A stretch of DNA of 64,000 nucleotides from Lunularia cruciata (taxonomy: Eukaryota > Streptophyta > Marchantiopsida > Lunulariales > Lunulariaceae): NCBI GenBank assembly GCA_948567375.1, contig OX419758.1, forward strand, positions 26,851,001 through 26,915,000, in the 5' to 3' direction. The position numbers and the translations under genes are program-made. The notes under the pieces were generated by a model. The model had not been told where the DNA came from and did not search any database. It saw only the letters and a program-made list of their open reading frames with translations. Below are positions 29,224-41,571 of the stretch, in pieces (positions within the stretch are counted from its first letter, which is position 1; each line of letters opens with the position of its first letter).

Positions 29224-31779
29224 ATGTCGAGCAATTTTCCTTTGCCATTGAAGAGTCGTCTTGCAGGTGATCAGGGAAAGGGAAATAGAGTTGGACTCAT
29301 GTTAGTGCGCAAGGGAGAAGTTGCAAGAGTGAAATCAAGAGAAAGTGAGAAAGTAGAAGAGAGGGGAGGAGGGAAGAAGAACTCCTAATTTGTAGTGAGA
29401 AATCATACAATTTGGAGATTAGATGTGATAGCAAGGATTGAAGTCTTGAGCCGACTTTGTATCACCTTTCTGGCATGGAACTGGAACGTGAGTTTTCCAG
29501 GATTCATGACAGAAATCATCAAGAGTAATTGTCTTGATGGACCTGAGGACAAAGGAAAGAGAGGAAATCCGGCTCGCTGGACAGAGTCGGATTGGAGACT
29601 CGTACTCAGGAAGGAGGCAGGCTCGGAGCAAGGAGCCATGTTTGTGGGGAAGGAGAGATAGCCCAAGAAACGCAAGAGGTGAGAGATGCCTTCTCATTGA
29701 AAAGAACGAAGAATGGGTATAAGGTTGAGAGCTACAAAGATCCTATCAAGAGGGGAATTGTGAGTGCTCTCATGGCAATCTTGAAGCCGGAGAGAACGAC
29801 TTATGTGATGAAACACCAAGCGGTGTTCTTCCATAAGTTGTTTGCAGGAGAACCTATCAATTGGGCGAGGTGTTTTCACGGGAGAACGAGGCAGATGGTG
29901 TGGAATTTGCAGGATAAGTCGCCTCCACATTACATTGTGCCGTTTGCAGCACACTTCTACCTTGGGCTCAATCTACTGACCTCGGCGGAGCGGAATTGGA
30001 TGGTGTCGCACTTCCATCCGGATGTGCGAAAGGAGGTTGATGTTGAGGAGCAACAATATATTCTCCAAATCCGGAGCACGGATGATTACTACGCGAAGAC
30101 AAGGAAAGAATGTGGAGGTTGTAGTAAGTACCCCGACGAAGAAGAGGAGTCGGCAAGGAGAAGCCGAAGAAAGCAAGAAACCTCAGAAGATGCAGAGAAG
30201 TAACCCGAGGGGAAGTATGGAAGATGAAGACTCAAAAGGCGAGGCCGAGCTCAAGACGGAGGACTCGGAACATGAAGAGGAACCTAAGCTAACACTGTAG
30301 AGCAAAGATACGAGCAGTGATGGTGAAGAAGGAGGAGAGATGACTTCGGCGCCAGCTGCTGAAGAATACAAAGAAGTACAAGCCAAGTTGGAAGCCAAAG
30401 ACAACACAGCGCTGGAGGACAAAGTTCAGGTGGTCAAGGAAAAGAAGATCGTAGTGCAGCGAGGAGTTCGCTTGTGATGTAAGGCAAAGTGTGAAGCGGG
30501 GACAAGTAGAGGGAAGGAAGAGGTAGAAGAAAGCTCAGGCAGTGAGGCGTTGATTCCAATACGAAGACTCTAGAGAAGAAGGCGCGTATTGGGAGAACAC
30601 GAAGTGAGAAGAGAGACCACTCTGCAGGAGGAAGGAGTTGCCAATGATGGAGTCGATTACCTGCGAGAGATAGTGTGCCCCTTGTTGGTGAAGTTGGAGT
30701 ACAAGAAAAAGGAGATGCAGTCGACTTGTCTAGAAGTGAAGACTATTTTGCAGGTCTTATCGAGATTAAAGGAAGAGAACTCGGAGTTGAAGAGATGTAT
30801 AACCCAAGGTGAGGAGGAGAGAGAAGTACTGCAAGCGGAGGTAGTCGAGAGAAGTCAGGTAATTGAAGACCTAAAGAGGGAAGTAAGCTATCGAGAGGAT
30901 CTTGCAAGGAAGAGTGACATAGCAAGGGAGAGACAAGTAGCGGAGTATGAGATCTTGAAGCAACAGTTTGCTGATTCAAGAGTAGAAGTAATCCATCATA
31001 TGGCGAGAGTAGCTGCAAAGGATTAGGAGCTCGATAGGGTGATGGAGAGTATGGAGGAGAAGAAGCAACTCTGGCAACGAGAGTTGGCGGCACGATACAA
31101 AGAAGAAGACCAATTACGAGAGTTACTTCGTAATCAGGAGGAGAAGGTTGTCCAAAAAGAGAAGGAGAAGGAGTCGGTGGAAGCCGAATTCAAGGAAGAA
31201 TTGGCAATGTATAGAGAGGAATGGCTTGCAGATCGAGAACAAGAATGGAAGACAAGGTTGGAGTCGATAAAGGAAATTGTCCTCCAGATGAACGCGATGT
31301 TAAGTATAGAAGCCAACGTTTGAATTGAAGAAGCACGTCTACACGAGTTAAAATTGTTGGTGCAGGAGACGAGGCGAAGACAAGCAAAAGACATTGAGAT
31401 GAATGCCTTGCTGATCAAATTGAGAACTTGTGTAGATAGGAAGATACTAGAGGTAGAGGATAACATTTCAATTAGATTAGACTTAGTGAAAATAGGGCTA
31501 GAAAAACTTCGGAAAGATGTTGAAGCAAAACCCGAAGTAGATAACATAGGAGTCCAAATGTCTTCGGAGTTTCTATCAAAGATATTAGAGAAGAGTGGGT
31601 CGGGAGATAAGGAGTTAGATAGATTATCCACTAGTGAAATTTCAGATCAGGAAAGAGAATTGCTGGATCTGGTAGAGGAAGTAGGAGATTTGAAACCCGA
31701 GGAAAAAATGATAGGAAGTAAGATTACTTTGGGTTCGGGTGTGAAAGCCGAGGAAGAAGTAGACATCGGATCGGAGTAG
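29224..31779 (+). pseudogene. LTR-encoded protein (family C), solo LTR copy
   Basis: About 852 codons from an ATG (MSSNFPLPL) to the stop at 31,779. Broken by a TAA near 29,386, frameshifts near 29,66x and 30,10x, and several TAGs; the open pieces 29,592-30,203, 30,589-31,026, 31,039-31,323 and 31,354-31,779 follow one another. N-terminal region: WNWNVSFPGFMTEII and a conserved segment near HQAVFFHKLFAGEPINWARCF that I cannot assign. Middle: Lys/Glu and Asp/Ser-rich acidic stretch. C-terminal half: long coiled coil. It is not gag, pol or a typical env (no signal peptide or membrane segment seen). Confidence 0.75.
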
Positions 31780-32572
31780 TAACCGATTTGAGATTTGAAG
31801 GAGCAGATATGACGAGGTGCATTGTCATTTCGGATCTGCAGGTTAGAACAGTTTTTGTAGAACGGTATAGTTGTTAGAACTGTTGAGTGATTCACTATTT
31901 AAGAGTGGCATTTGCAAAGAATTGTTGTTCAATGCTCATTATTTCTGAGAATAGATAAAGTGAAGTGCTGTGAAGCAGTGCTTGTCGCTTGAGCTTGATT
32001 CCGAGTACCAACTTTGCAATTGTGTTTGTGAGTGTTTGGAGAAATTTGAAGTGCAAGTCAGAGTGTTTGTTGGATGTTGGATTCCACAGCCTTGATCTTC
32101 ATTCTGTGTGTTTGATCCTGAGTGAAGTGCAATCGGAGCAATGCCTTGACAGATCTGAGAGGAATTGTAGTGTTGGTAGTATTCTACATTTGTGAGTGCA
32201 GTGCAAAGTTGATGTGAAGCAATTTCAATCAAGGAAGTTGTGCCTTCAGTGGAGGGGTGGAACACAATTCTGAGGCGAAGTCGTTTTGTAGTGAAGTGCC
32301 GTTTTTGGGAGAGCCTGAATCATCACAATCAAGATTGTTTGGAAAGATTTGATGGAGTTGTGATTAAGAAGTGTGAAATTGTGACAAGACTGCAAGTCAG
32401 TGCTTGTTACTCTCTTTTGGGTGTGGTTTCTACTTGAGAGATTGAAGACGCAACCAAGAAGAACTAAATTGTTACTTTGACTTTGTATTTGGACATTTTT
32501 GACTCGTATCTCTACGGGAATGAACTTTACTTACCCAATTACCACAAAAGTGATATTTGTCGGGTTGTCACA

Positions 32573-32577
32573 TAATC
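32573..32577. other. Target-site duplication (right) of solo LTR, TAATC
   Basis: Copy of 28,806-28,810. Confidence 0.88.
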
Positions 32578-34217
32578 TATCAAAGGGATTACAGTCTGAT
32601 CATGGTATGTCCTTCAAGATTGAGTTAATACCAAAAAGTACTCCAATGAGTAGACCAATCTATTAGCTCTCACCAAAAGAGTTGGATGAGCTTTGAACAA
32701 CACTAATAGAGTTGTTGAAGAAGGATTTCAGACAACATAGTACATTTCCTTATGGAGCACCAATACTATTTGTTTCAAAGAAGGATGGAAGACTCTATTT
32801 CTTTATTGATTACAATTGCCTCAATAAACAAATAGTAAAGAATTGATATCTTTTGCTTTGAATGGATGACTTGCTTGATCAATTTAGTGGAGCATGATAC
32901 TTCTCCATGTTGGATTTATGAAGTTGTTATTGGTATATTCCCATTGATAGGAAGGGTATATTTCCACTAATAGGAAGGATGTGAAAAAGACTACCTTTTG
33001 CACAAGGTATAGGCATTTTGAATGGAGAGTTCTACCTTTTGGGCTCACTAATGCTCCGACAATCTTCATGGATCAGATGCATTGGGTGTTGGATAGACTA
33101 TTAGATTGGTACATGGTGGTGTTCTTGGATGATAGTTTAATCTATAGCAAGATGGAAGCAAAACATGCCAATCATGTTTGAGAAGTCTTAAGACAACTAT
33201 GTCAATGGAATTTTTCCTACAAGAAATCAAAGTGTGCCTTTTGGCAAAAGAACATTACTTTCTTGGGTCATAAGATCTCATCAGAGAGGATCAAAATGGA
33301 ACAAGGGAAAATCAAGGCCATTATTGTTTTCCCTACTCCAAAGGATACCATAAAAGTGAGGGAATTTAATGGATTGGTAAGCTTTTACCAATGATGCATC
33401 CATTATGATGCTCATGTAGCCGCACTATTTACAGACCGTTGGAAAAGACCTCAATCACAAAAAAATTCCAAAAGCTGAAACATATGATGTCTTCAAGACC
33501 CATTTTCAACCATATGATCCTTAACTACCTTGTTTGGTTTATTTCTACGCTTCTAACTTTACCATTGGAGTTGTCTTGTAGCCAAAAATTCCAGATGGGT
33601 TACATCACATTGCCTTTATGTCTCACCAACTAAACGCTATAGAAAGAAACTACTTTGCTTGAGATAAAAAACAACTAGAAATGGTATATGCCACCAAGGT
33701 ATGGAAGTATTATCTTTTGGGAAAACAAGTGATCATGCAAACCAATCATAATCCCTTATTACAAACATTTAATTTGGAGCACATAAAGAGTCAACATCAT
33801 TGATAAGAGGAACAACTACAATTATTTGACATAAAACTTGAGTACAAACCCAGTAAGTTATATCACCTATCACAAGGAGCTAATCTGTAGTGTCTTCCTC
33901 TCATCATGGCGGCAATTATGATAGTTTCAATCAACTCAAAGGTCCAAATCAACTTTAGAATAGCTTTATAACAAGATCCCTTCTTTCAGACGGTACAAGG
34001 TCATCTTGCAACACACAACAAGGAATACAACACCTTCTCTTTCAAGGAAGGCCTTCTTTTCTATGAGAACCGGATCTATGTTCCATCCAAGGGTGATCTA
34101 TAACTTGTGTGCCTTCAAGAAGCCCATGACTTAACCATTGTTGGTCACATGGGAGTGGACAAGACCTTGGGTACCCTACAATCCCAATGGTGGTAGCCTA
34201 ACATGGCATGAGATTTT
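32578..34217 (+). pseudogene. D1 RT, RNase H and integrase start
   Basis: Chromovirus-type RT: STFPYGAPILFVSKKDG, IDYNCLN, VLPFGLTNAPTIF and FLDDSLIYSK with both catalytic aspartates, then FLGHKISS. RNase H follows from about 33,540 in decayed form (VTSHCLYVSPTKRY in a shifted frame), and the integrase finger near 34,130 (AHDLTIVGHMGVDKTLGTL). More than ten stops. The 3' part and LTR are missing because C1 begins at 34,218. Confidence 0.82.
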
Positions 34218-37200
34218 TGTGACAACCCGGCAAATATCACATTTGCAATAATCAGGTAACTAAAGTTTGTTCCCGTAGAGATATTGGTCAAAAATGTCCA
34301 AATACAAAGTCAAAAGTCACCATGTAGTTCTTCTTGAGTTCCTCTTTAATCTCTCAGGTAGAAACTACACCCAGAAGAGAGTAACAAGCACTGATTCACA
34401 GTCTTGTCACAACAATTTGTCACACTTAATCACAACTCAATCAAATCTTTCCAAACAATCTTGATTGTGATGATTCAGATTCTCCTAAAGATAGCACTTC
34501 ACTGCAAAACAACTTTGCCTCAGAATTGTGTTCCACCCCTCCACTCAAGCCACAACTTCCTTGATCAAAATTGCTTCACATCAACTTTGTGCTGCACTCA
34601 CAAATGCAAAATACTACCAAGACTCCATTCTTCTCAGATCTGTCAAGGCATTGGTCCGATTGCACTTCACTCAAGATCAAACACACAGAATGAAGACCAA
34701 GGTTGTGAAATCCAACATCCAACAAACACATTGATTTGCACTTTGAAATTCTCCACACTCACCAACACACACAAAGTTGACACTCGGGATTAAGCTCAAG
34801 CGACGAGCATTGAAATCAGCACTTTGCTTTATCTATCTTTGGAAATATGAATATTAAACAACATAAGACTACAAATGCCACTCTTAAATAGTGAAACAAA
34901 TGATTGTTACTAACAACTATACCGTTTCCTAACAACTCTTCCTACATGTAGATCCAAAATGAAAATGCCCCTCTTCATATCTGCCTCTTTAGATCTCAAT
35001 CTATTTCTACTCCAATTTGATGTCAATCTCTTCATCAGCTTTCAAACCCAATGATCTTCCTATTACTTCTCCTTCTTTGGGTATATCTGATTCTACCAAA
35101 TCCTTTACTATTTATACTACTTCTTCACTAGGAACTACAATTGAGGTCATGGGTAACCTTACTATCTCTGTATCTCCTGACCCACTCTTCTCTAATGTCT
35201 CAAATAATAACTCTAAAGACATCTGAATTCCTACTATTACAACATCTGAGTTCCTACTATTACAACATCTGACTTTTTCTCCTCTATCTACTTGCTCCCT
35301 ACTTGCTCCCCTATCTACTTGCTCCCTCAATTGGATTAATAAAGTATTCATATCAACATCTTTATCTCTCTTCTTCCAAGTTTCTTGCACAAGCAACTTT
35401 AACTCGTGTTGTCTTGCTTCTTCCAATCTTCCTTCAGCCTCTGTGCTCAACATTGCTCTCAATTTTCCCACAACTTCTCCTACTGATTCTGACTCATACC
35501 CTCAAGATTGCTTTGCCTTTAACTCTTCTTAATACATCTTCAACTTGTCTTTGTACTCAGCAGCGAGCATCTTCTTCTCCTCCACATACTGAGAACTTTG
35601 TAACTCAGCACTTTGTACCAATTCTCTCAATCTTTCTTCTTCTTGATTTCTGACTGCCAACTCTCTCTACCATGCTTGATCCTTCTCAACTGCACTCTTC
35701 CTCAAGCTTTCTAACTCCTACTCCATCACTGCTACCATTGCTTCACATGAATACTCTCGATGTGCATATCATTGACCTCCTCTTTTATCTTGGTCAGCAA
35801 CATCGTTTGCCCCTTCAACTCTTCGGCTTGACTCTGCATTTCTTTCCCCCTTGCCTCAAAACCCTCTTGCAACTTATCAAAAGTCTTTGACTTCAAGATT
35901 GTATTCACCCAAAGCTCTTCAACTTCCTTGTCTCTTTGGGTTACACGCTCCTGCAAGCCCTTTACTTCAGCCAGTAGATACTTCACCACCTGCAACTCAT
36001 TTGTCACCTTCATGCAATTGTGTGGAATTACCTTCCGGTACTCTTTTAGCAGCCTCAATAATGGAGTTACAACATGCGATAAATACTATATCCTTCTGAA
36101 GTTCTCTTTGTCTTCGGCCCCATCTTTGTATTTTGCCTCTTCCGCCGGCTCCTTCTTCCAAAGTCTCAATCTTTGTATCTTACGTGATACTGCTTTTGAG
36201 CTTCCATTATCCTTAACTGCTGAACTTGGCCCCGCATGGTACTCCTTTTAACACTTCGCCCCCTTCTCTTCCATGACTAGGGCTCCACAATGATTTGCAT
36301 TTCCCGGTATATTGTCAATCATTGCATGAAAAACTTCATCCTCTTTTGCTTCAGCCGACTGCTGAACTTTGTCTTCACCCTCACTCTCACTTCCAAATTC
36401 CCCACTTTGTAATGTGAACTTGGCTTCTTCTGAGTCTTCTCCTCTAGACTTGGTCTCCCCTTCTGACTCGGTTTCCGAAGGTTCTTCTTTCACCACCTTC
36501 TAACCCCAGTGAACAAGTCTTTGGGTCTTTCTTTGTACAAGAGGCAACTCTGCTTCTTCAGGTTTATTCTGCTTCTTTGTCTTCAGGCTTACGACTTCTT
36601 CTATCCCCTATTGTCATATTCCCAAGAAGTGATCATCACTGGCTCGCAGGTGTGTCATGTAATGTTGTTCTTCTTCATGCGCTTCCCATCTCAAATCAGG
36701 ATGAAAATGTGACACCATATGACGCCTCTCCTCCGCTGTTAGCAAATTCAACCCAAAGTAGAAATGTGTTGCAAACAGGGCAAAATAATGTGGAGGAAAA
36801 GTTGTCCTCCAATTGACAACCATTTGCCTTGTTTGTTGGTGAAAACACTTTGCTCAATGCACCTTCACTCTTGCAAACATTTGGTGGAAGAAGACCGCCT
36901 GCTGCATGTTCACTTACGTCATTCTTTTTGGTTTGAACATTGCCATTATCGTCCCCACAATACTTTGCTTAATTGGATCTTGATAGGACTCTACCTTGTA
37001 ACCATTTGTTGTACGTGGAGCAAAAAACAAATTGCATATTTTTGTAGTCTCTTCTACATCATCACACTTCCGATAGAAGGTGATCCCCGTCGGTTCTCTT
37101 GCTTCCTTCCCCAACACTAACCTCCAATCCAACTCAATTTATCGAGCCGGATTTCCTCTCTTCCCCTCAACTTTAGGACCTTCCACACAATTACTGGCAA

Positions 37201-37914
37201 CTATCTTTGCCATGACTCTTGGGAAACTAAAATTGTAGTTCCATGCTTAGAAAGTAATACAAAGTCTATTCAAGACCTTGATCCTTGCTACAACATCCAA
37301 CCTCCAAATTGCAAAATTTCTTATTGCAAGGGTGTTCTTGACATTCTTTTCCATGATCTGCTCACTTGTTCTTTGGCACTAGAAAACTATTCCCTCTCTT
37401 GGACGAGACACTCTAACCCCTTCTGGATTTCAGAAAATTTCACTCTCAATTGGCTTCTTGACATGACAAGATGACTACTCCGAGGCACAGGAAATCTCCT
37501 TGATATATTCAACTTTCCTCTGCACAATTGCAATTTTATATTACCTCAAATTGTAGTCATTCTTTAGTTGATTTCAAAATCAACTCCCCTTCTTCTATGT
37601 GTTGATGTCCTATCATTGTCAAGACATGCTTCTTCTGCCTCCGCTATTTCTTGAAGTGTACTTTCTTGCCATGTAGAAAGGTTGTTAGACGGTCTTCATA
37701 TTGGCCCTCGCTTCCCGATCCAAAGATGATGATCTTTGGACTTGTCTCTTTGTACTCTCCTTTTGAGTATTTCCGTTCTCTGACCCAAAGTCAATTTCTT
37801 TGGATTCCCTCCAAGGACACTTCCGTCCATTCTTTCCTTCGTAATTCAGCTTCCTTTCTTACTTCTTCTCCAAATGCTAAAAACACACAAAAAAATACTA
37901 ATGTGGGCACCACA
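34218..37914 (-). repeat. C1 3' LTR (3,697 bp)
   Basis: In element sense from TGTGGTGCCCACAT to CCGGGTTGTCACA. It is diverged from the C3 and solo LTRs and has a short tandem duplication of TCTACTTGCTCCC units near 35,285-35,330. It shows the second version of the protein C-terminus, also seen at 27.7-28.1 kb and at the right edge of the window. Confidence 0.9.
35022..37450 (-). pseudogene. LTR-encoded protein in C1 3' LTR, decayed
   Basis: Pieces of the same protein as at 29,224-31,779 are seen in sense order: 37,132-36,914 (DWRLVLGKEA, then NGYKVESYQDPIK), 36,823-36,614 (HYFALFATHFYFGLNLLTAEER), 36,496-36,248 (acidic region), 36,058-35,732 (coiled coil) and 35,471-35,112 (C-terminal part). 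Between them lie stops and frameshifts. This copy has been non-functional for long. Confidence 0.72.
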
Positions 37915-37928
37915 TACTCTCTCTATCA
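37915..37928 (-). other. Polypurine tract of C1
   Basis: In element sense TTGATAGAGAGAGTA precedes the LTR start TGTGG. The C3 counterpart at 59,97x is richer in G (TTGAGGGAGGGGGTA). Confidence 0.6.
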
Positions 37929-38014
37929 AATGTGAGAGTCCCCGCAAACACCAATAACCGGTTCTTTATACAAAGTCAGGTCTGTGGTCCAATATTTTCT
38001 AACCCTCCACCCGT

Positions 38015-39217
38015 TTACTCAAGTGGCAAAAGGATTGCCGTCCAGGTCTGCAAGTTGAATAGAGCTATTGGCATATATGTGCATAACACAAATGGCCCCA
38101 TCCACCTCAAATGTAGTTTCCCCGGAAAGAATATGCGGTGATTTTCATATAACAATACCAAGTCACCTTCTTGAACAGCAACAGGATTGATTCTCTTATC
38201 GTGCCTGAATTTCCGTTGTTCTTGTACTTCCTTTGTGGTTTGCATTGCATTGTCCCTTTTTTCTTCTAACCACATCAGTTGGTGGATCCAAAGATCTTGG
38301 CTTTCTTCCTCCGACAACCGTTCTTTGCAAAGAATCCAATATGTTGGGACTTCAAATTCAAGTGGTAGTATAGGATGCAATCCGTATGTCAAGAATAGGG
38401 AGTTTGCTTGGTGGTAATCTTTTCAGTTGTTCTATATGCCCACAAAGCTGCAAGTAACTTCGTGTCCCAGTTGTAGGCATAATTGACTGTCACCTTGTTC
38501 AAAATGTTACACAACAATCCATTGGCCTTCTTTGTTAGTCCATTGCTTTTGGATTGTAGGGAGTTGTCTTCCGATGTTTAATTTGGAAGTACTTGGTTAA
38601 CGCTTTCACCATCAAGTTCAAAAACTGAGCTCTTTGATCATTGACAAATTCTAGAGGACACCTGTAATGGGAAATGATGTTTTGGAAGAAAAATTCTACA
38701 ACTATTTCCGCATCATCTCTTTGTGTTGCCTCTGCTTCTACCATCTTGGTCACATAATCAGTGCATACCAAGATGTACTTCTTCCTTGTGATTTGGGTCA
38801 TTGGTTGAATTGGACCCACAAAATCAATACCCCATTTCTCAAATGGAGCCAATGGAAAAATTGGTTTCAAAAGCCACTAGGAAGTCGCCGTTGGTTTTCG
38901 AATTCTTTGACAAGCATCACAACTTTGAATTTGGGCATAAGTATCTTTATACATTGTAGGCCACCAATACCCTACTGCAAGGATTTTCTTTACAATATTC
39001 TTCAAGGCATAGTGTCCTCTTGATGCTTCAGAGTTGGAGGATTCAATGACTCCTCCAAACATCTCCAAAGTACTTCATCTTCACCCATCTTAAACAAAAT
39101 GTTGTGCTTTAATTGGTACGGTCCCATCTTCCTGAGGAAGACTGCCCTTTGTTTTGGGTCTAGCCTCTCAAGACAATGACACATATGCATATAGTGATAT
39201 TCGGCCGCATACCTCAT
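38015..39217 (-). pseudogene. C1 integrase
   Basis: Three pieces. 39,217-38,877: finger region with ASRGHYALKN and CDACQR. 38,870-38,535: core with GIDFVGPI (first Asp) and a changed second motif, NDQRAQF, in place of SDQGTHF. 38,392-38,015: C-terminal part with YGLHPILPLEFEVP. The third catalytic residue region is lost between the pieces (stop near 38,54x). Confidence 0.85.
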
Positions 39218-39220
39218 ACT

Positions 39221-39670
39221 TCAAACAGCCATTAGATGATATAGTTCGTCATCAAGAAACCGATTATCAACTTCCAAGTCTTGGTCTTGAGTTTCTAACC
39301 TGGACAGGAAGTACTCATTTGAATGCAAAGCTCCCTTCCTAACTTGTAAAATGTATCTGAATTCTTGTAACAACAAGATCAATCTTGCAATTTGCCCAGA
39401 CAAATCTGCCTTCTTGACCAAATGTTGCAATGCATAATGGTCAATAGAGAAGACAAACTTGTATCCCTGTAGGTAGTGGCAAAATTTCTTGCAGGCATAA
39501 ACCATTCCGACTGCTTCTCTTTTAGTTGTTGAATAGTTCTTTTTTGACACTGATAATTGTCGGTTGGCATAATAAACCAGGTAATCCTTCTTCTTCTCGT
39601 CCTTCTGACTTAAGAAACTCCGATTGCCATGGACAAAGTGTCTACATACACATGAGAAGGGGCGTCCCAA
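39221..39670 (-). pseudogene. C1 RNase H
   Basis: Reads LVYYANRQLSVSKKNYSTTKREAVGMVYACKKF as a near-continuous domain (first half named here: YYANRQLSVSKKNYS), then SIDHYAL and the tail LHSNEYFLSRLETQ. The catalytic Asp of the first strand lies upstream in another frame (about 39,66x). Confidence 0.83.
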
Positions 39671-39671
39671 T

Positions 39672-40560
39672 TTAATTCGAGGCCCTCATGACTGGTGCTT
39701 CAACCAGTTTCTTCTTCAATATTTGGAAAGCTTCTTCTTGATTTGCTTCCCACAGGTAGTCTTTGGATTTCTTCAAAAGCTTTGTAAGGGGTGCAGCGAG
39801 CACCACATAGTTTGAAACAAAGCGTCTATAGTATCCGACATGTCTCAAGAAGGTCCTTAGCTCCCAAATGTTCTTTGGAGATTCCAAAGCTGAGATAACT
39901 TTGACCTTCTCAACATCAACTTCAATACCTCGGCTTGACACCCAATGCCCCAAAAGAATTCCCTCCTTCATTGCAAAGATGCATTTCTCTGAGTGTAATG
40001 ACAAACCGGCAGAACAACACCTTTCAAAAGTTTGGCAAAGGTAATCCAAATGTACATCTCTTCACCCAAACACACAAAAGTCATCAATAAAGACCCAAAT
40101 TTGCACAGAAAATCCTTGAAGATTGTATTCATCATCCGTTGGAAAGTAGCAAGGGTATTACACAACCCAAAGGGCATTTGATTTTAAGCAAAAGTGCCCC
40201 AATTGATAGTGAATGAGTTTTTATCCTTGTCCTCTTCTTGGATGGACACTTGATTGTACCGTGAAAATCCATCAAGAAAATAGTAACAAGGGTGACCAAC
40301 TACTTGGTCCAAACTTGTATCGATAAAAAGCAAGGGATGATGATTCTTCCTTGTGACTGCATTTAACTTGCAAAAATCTTGGCACACTCAAATCTTCCCA
40401 ATCTTCTTCTTCAGAATGATGACTATGGGGGAAACCCACTCACTATGCAAGACAAGAAAGATTATTCTGATCCCTAAGTACTTATCAATTTTGTCTTTCA
40501 CTAAGAGTGAGTACTTCGGGTCCAAGCGGTATTGTCTTTGCTGAACCAAAACTGCACCTT
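39672..40560 (-). pseudogene. C1 reverse transcriptase
   Basis: Pieces 40,387-40,184 (VCQDFCKLNAVTRKNHHP, then FLDGFSRYNQV), 40,177-39,968 (MPFGLCNTLATFQRMM) and 40,049-39,672 (GILLGHWVSS, HVGYYRRF). The FIDDFCVFG region is frameshifted between 40,08x and 40,05x. WVSPIVII lies at the end of the preceding frame near 40,42x. Confidence 0.83.
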
Positions 40561-41032
40561 CAACCAGATCAATCCGGTGTTCTCCAAATTCTTGTGCAAT
40601 ACCCGGCATTTGATCAATAGACCAGGCAAATACATCTTGGAGGTCTATAAACAGGGCATTGTATTCTGCCAACTCCTTTACAATGATTGTCTTCAAAATT
40701 TTCAAAAGGTTTCCTTTGGTCAAGACAACATCTTGACAGTCATTGGGATTGATGACTCCTTTGCCGTGGCTTACTCGGCTTAATCCAAGCCAAACTGCAG
40801 TCAAACCTCCTTCCTCCAAGTCGTGTTCACCTAAGGCGATGTTGTATGGGTCTTTTTCTTTGACATCTACCTCATAGCATTCTAAGTAATTGACTTGGAA
40901 TTTTTCTTTGGAGTCTTCATAAGACAAAAACAATGAATCTTTGGATTCATCTTTGTCTTCCAATGAAGTTGTTTCTCCAAGGTGAGGAACCTTTGTCCAA
41001 CTCACGGTCACCAGCTTTTGTTCTTTGGACAA
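40388..41032 (-). pseudogene. C1 spacer between protease and RT
   Basis: A 214-codon open frame: acidic spacer (KEKDPYNIALGEHDLEEGG) and the RT N-terminal extension (LFIDLQDVFAWSIDQMPGI), ending in WVSPIVII. The acidic part corresponds in position to the spacer in A1. Confidence 0.75.
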
Positions 41033-41062
41033 GATGTCCTTAAACTATAACTTTTGTTGGTG

Positions 41063-41464
41063 TCAATCCACAATAACTTGGGCACTATACAACCAGGGTC
41101 TTCTAATTAAGAGAGGATAACCAATTTTGGTTACTGGCCGCAACACAATGTAATTTAACTCGAAGGGCACCCTTCTTATGATCATAGTGATATTTGAAAA
41201 CATTCCCAAGAGCCGTCTCCGTGTTTGATCCGCAAATTTCAGAATTTGGGGTGTTGGTTCAAACATTGTATACCCTAGTCAATGTGCAGTGTCTTCTGTC
41301 ATGACATTTACACCCGACCCCGAATCAATGGGTATGGATATGATCATGCAGCCTGTGATCTCCGCATCCACTTTGGGAGATCCTAAATCTTCTTGTTCAA
41401 TATGATAAATTGCGGGCAAGTCTTTCTTGGTCATTGCCCTTACTTTTGTGAGGACTGAACTCAA
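41063..41464 (-). pseudogene. C1 aspartic protease
   Basis: Piece 41,464-41,279 has the intact active site IPIDSGSGVNVMTEDTA; piece 41,266-41,063 has the flap region and LLIRRPWLY, where the ILG-type motif LLIGRPW has become LLIRRPW. A TAG separates them. The C3 copy has DLG in place of DSG. Confidence 0.83.
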
Positions 41465-41571
41465 CTACTTCTTGTACAGCTTGTTGTCCTCCCACAATTG
41501 CTTAAATGTGACATTAGCACTTGTAGATGCCAAATCAGCCACAATATCATACTGCGTGACTCCTCCTAACT

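Larger units (their letters stand above)
28811..32572 (+). repeat. Solo LTR of family C (3,762 bp), coding
   Basis: Runs from TATGGTGCTCACA (normal start TGTGGTGCCCACA) to GGGTTGTCACA, with 5-bp duplications on both sides and no internal sequence. It has a TATA box, a reading frame of about 850 codons and a 790-bp non-coding tail, like the C3 LTRs. It splits the D1 RT. Unequal recombination between the two LTRs of one insertion is the usual origin. Confidence 0.92.

Noticed and set aside
31134-31631. 165-codon - strand frame, similar one at 52,352-52,849
   Set aside because: Mirror of the coiled-coil coding strand of the family C LTR; low-complexity Ser/Leu composition typical of antisense to Glu/Lys-rich sequence.
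28811-32572. The coiled-coil frame as a host gene hit by transposons
   Set aside because: It is repeated in every family C LTR with identical boundaries and TG...CA ends, so it belongs to the LTR.
35280-35335. Possible CRISPR-like or satellite array from repeated TCTACTTGCTCCC
   Set aside because: Only three irregular short units within an LTR; no spacers, no array.
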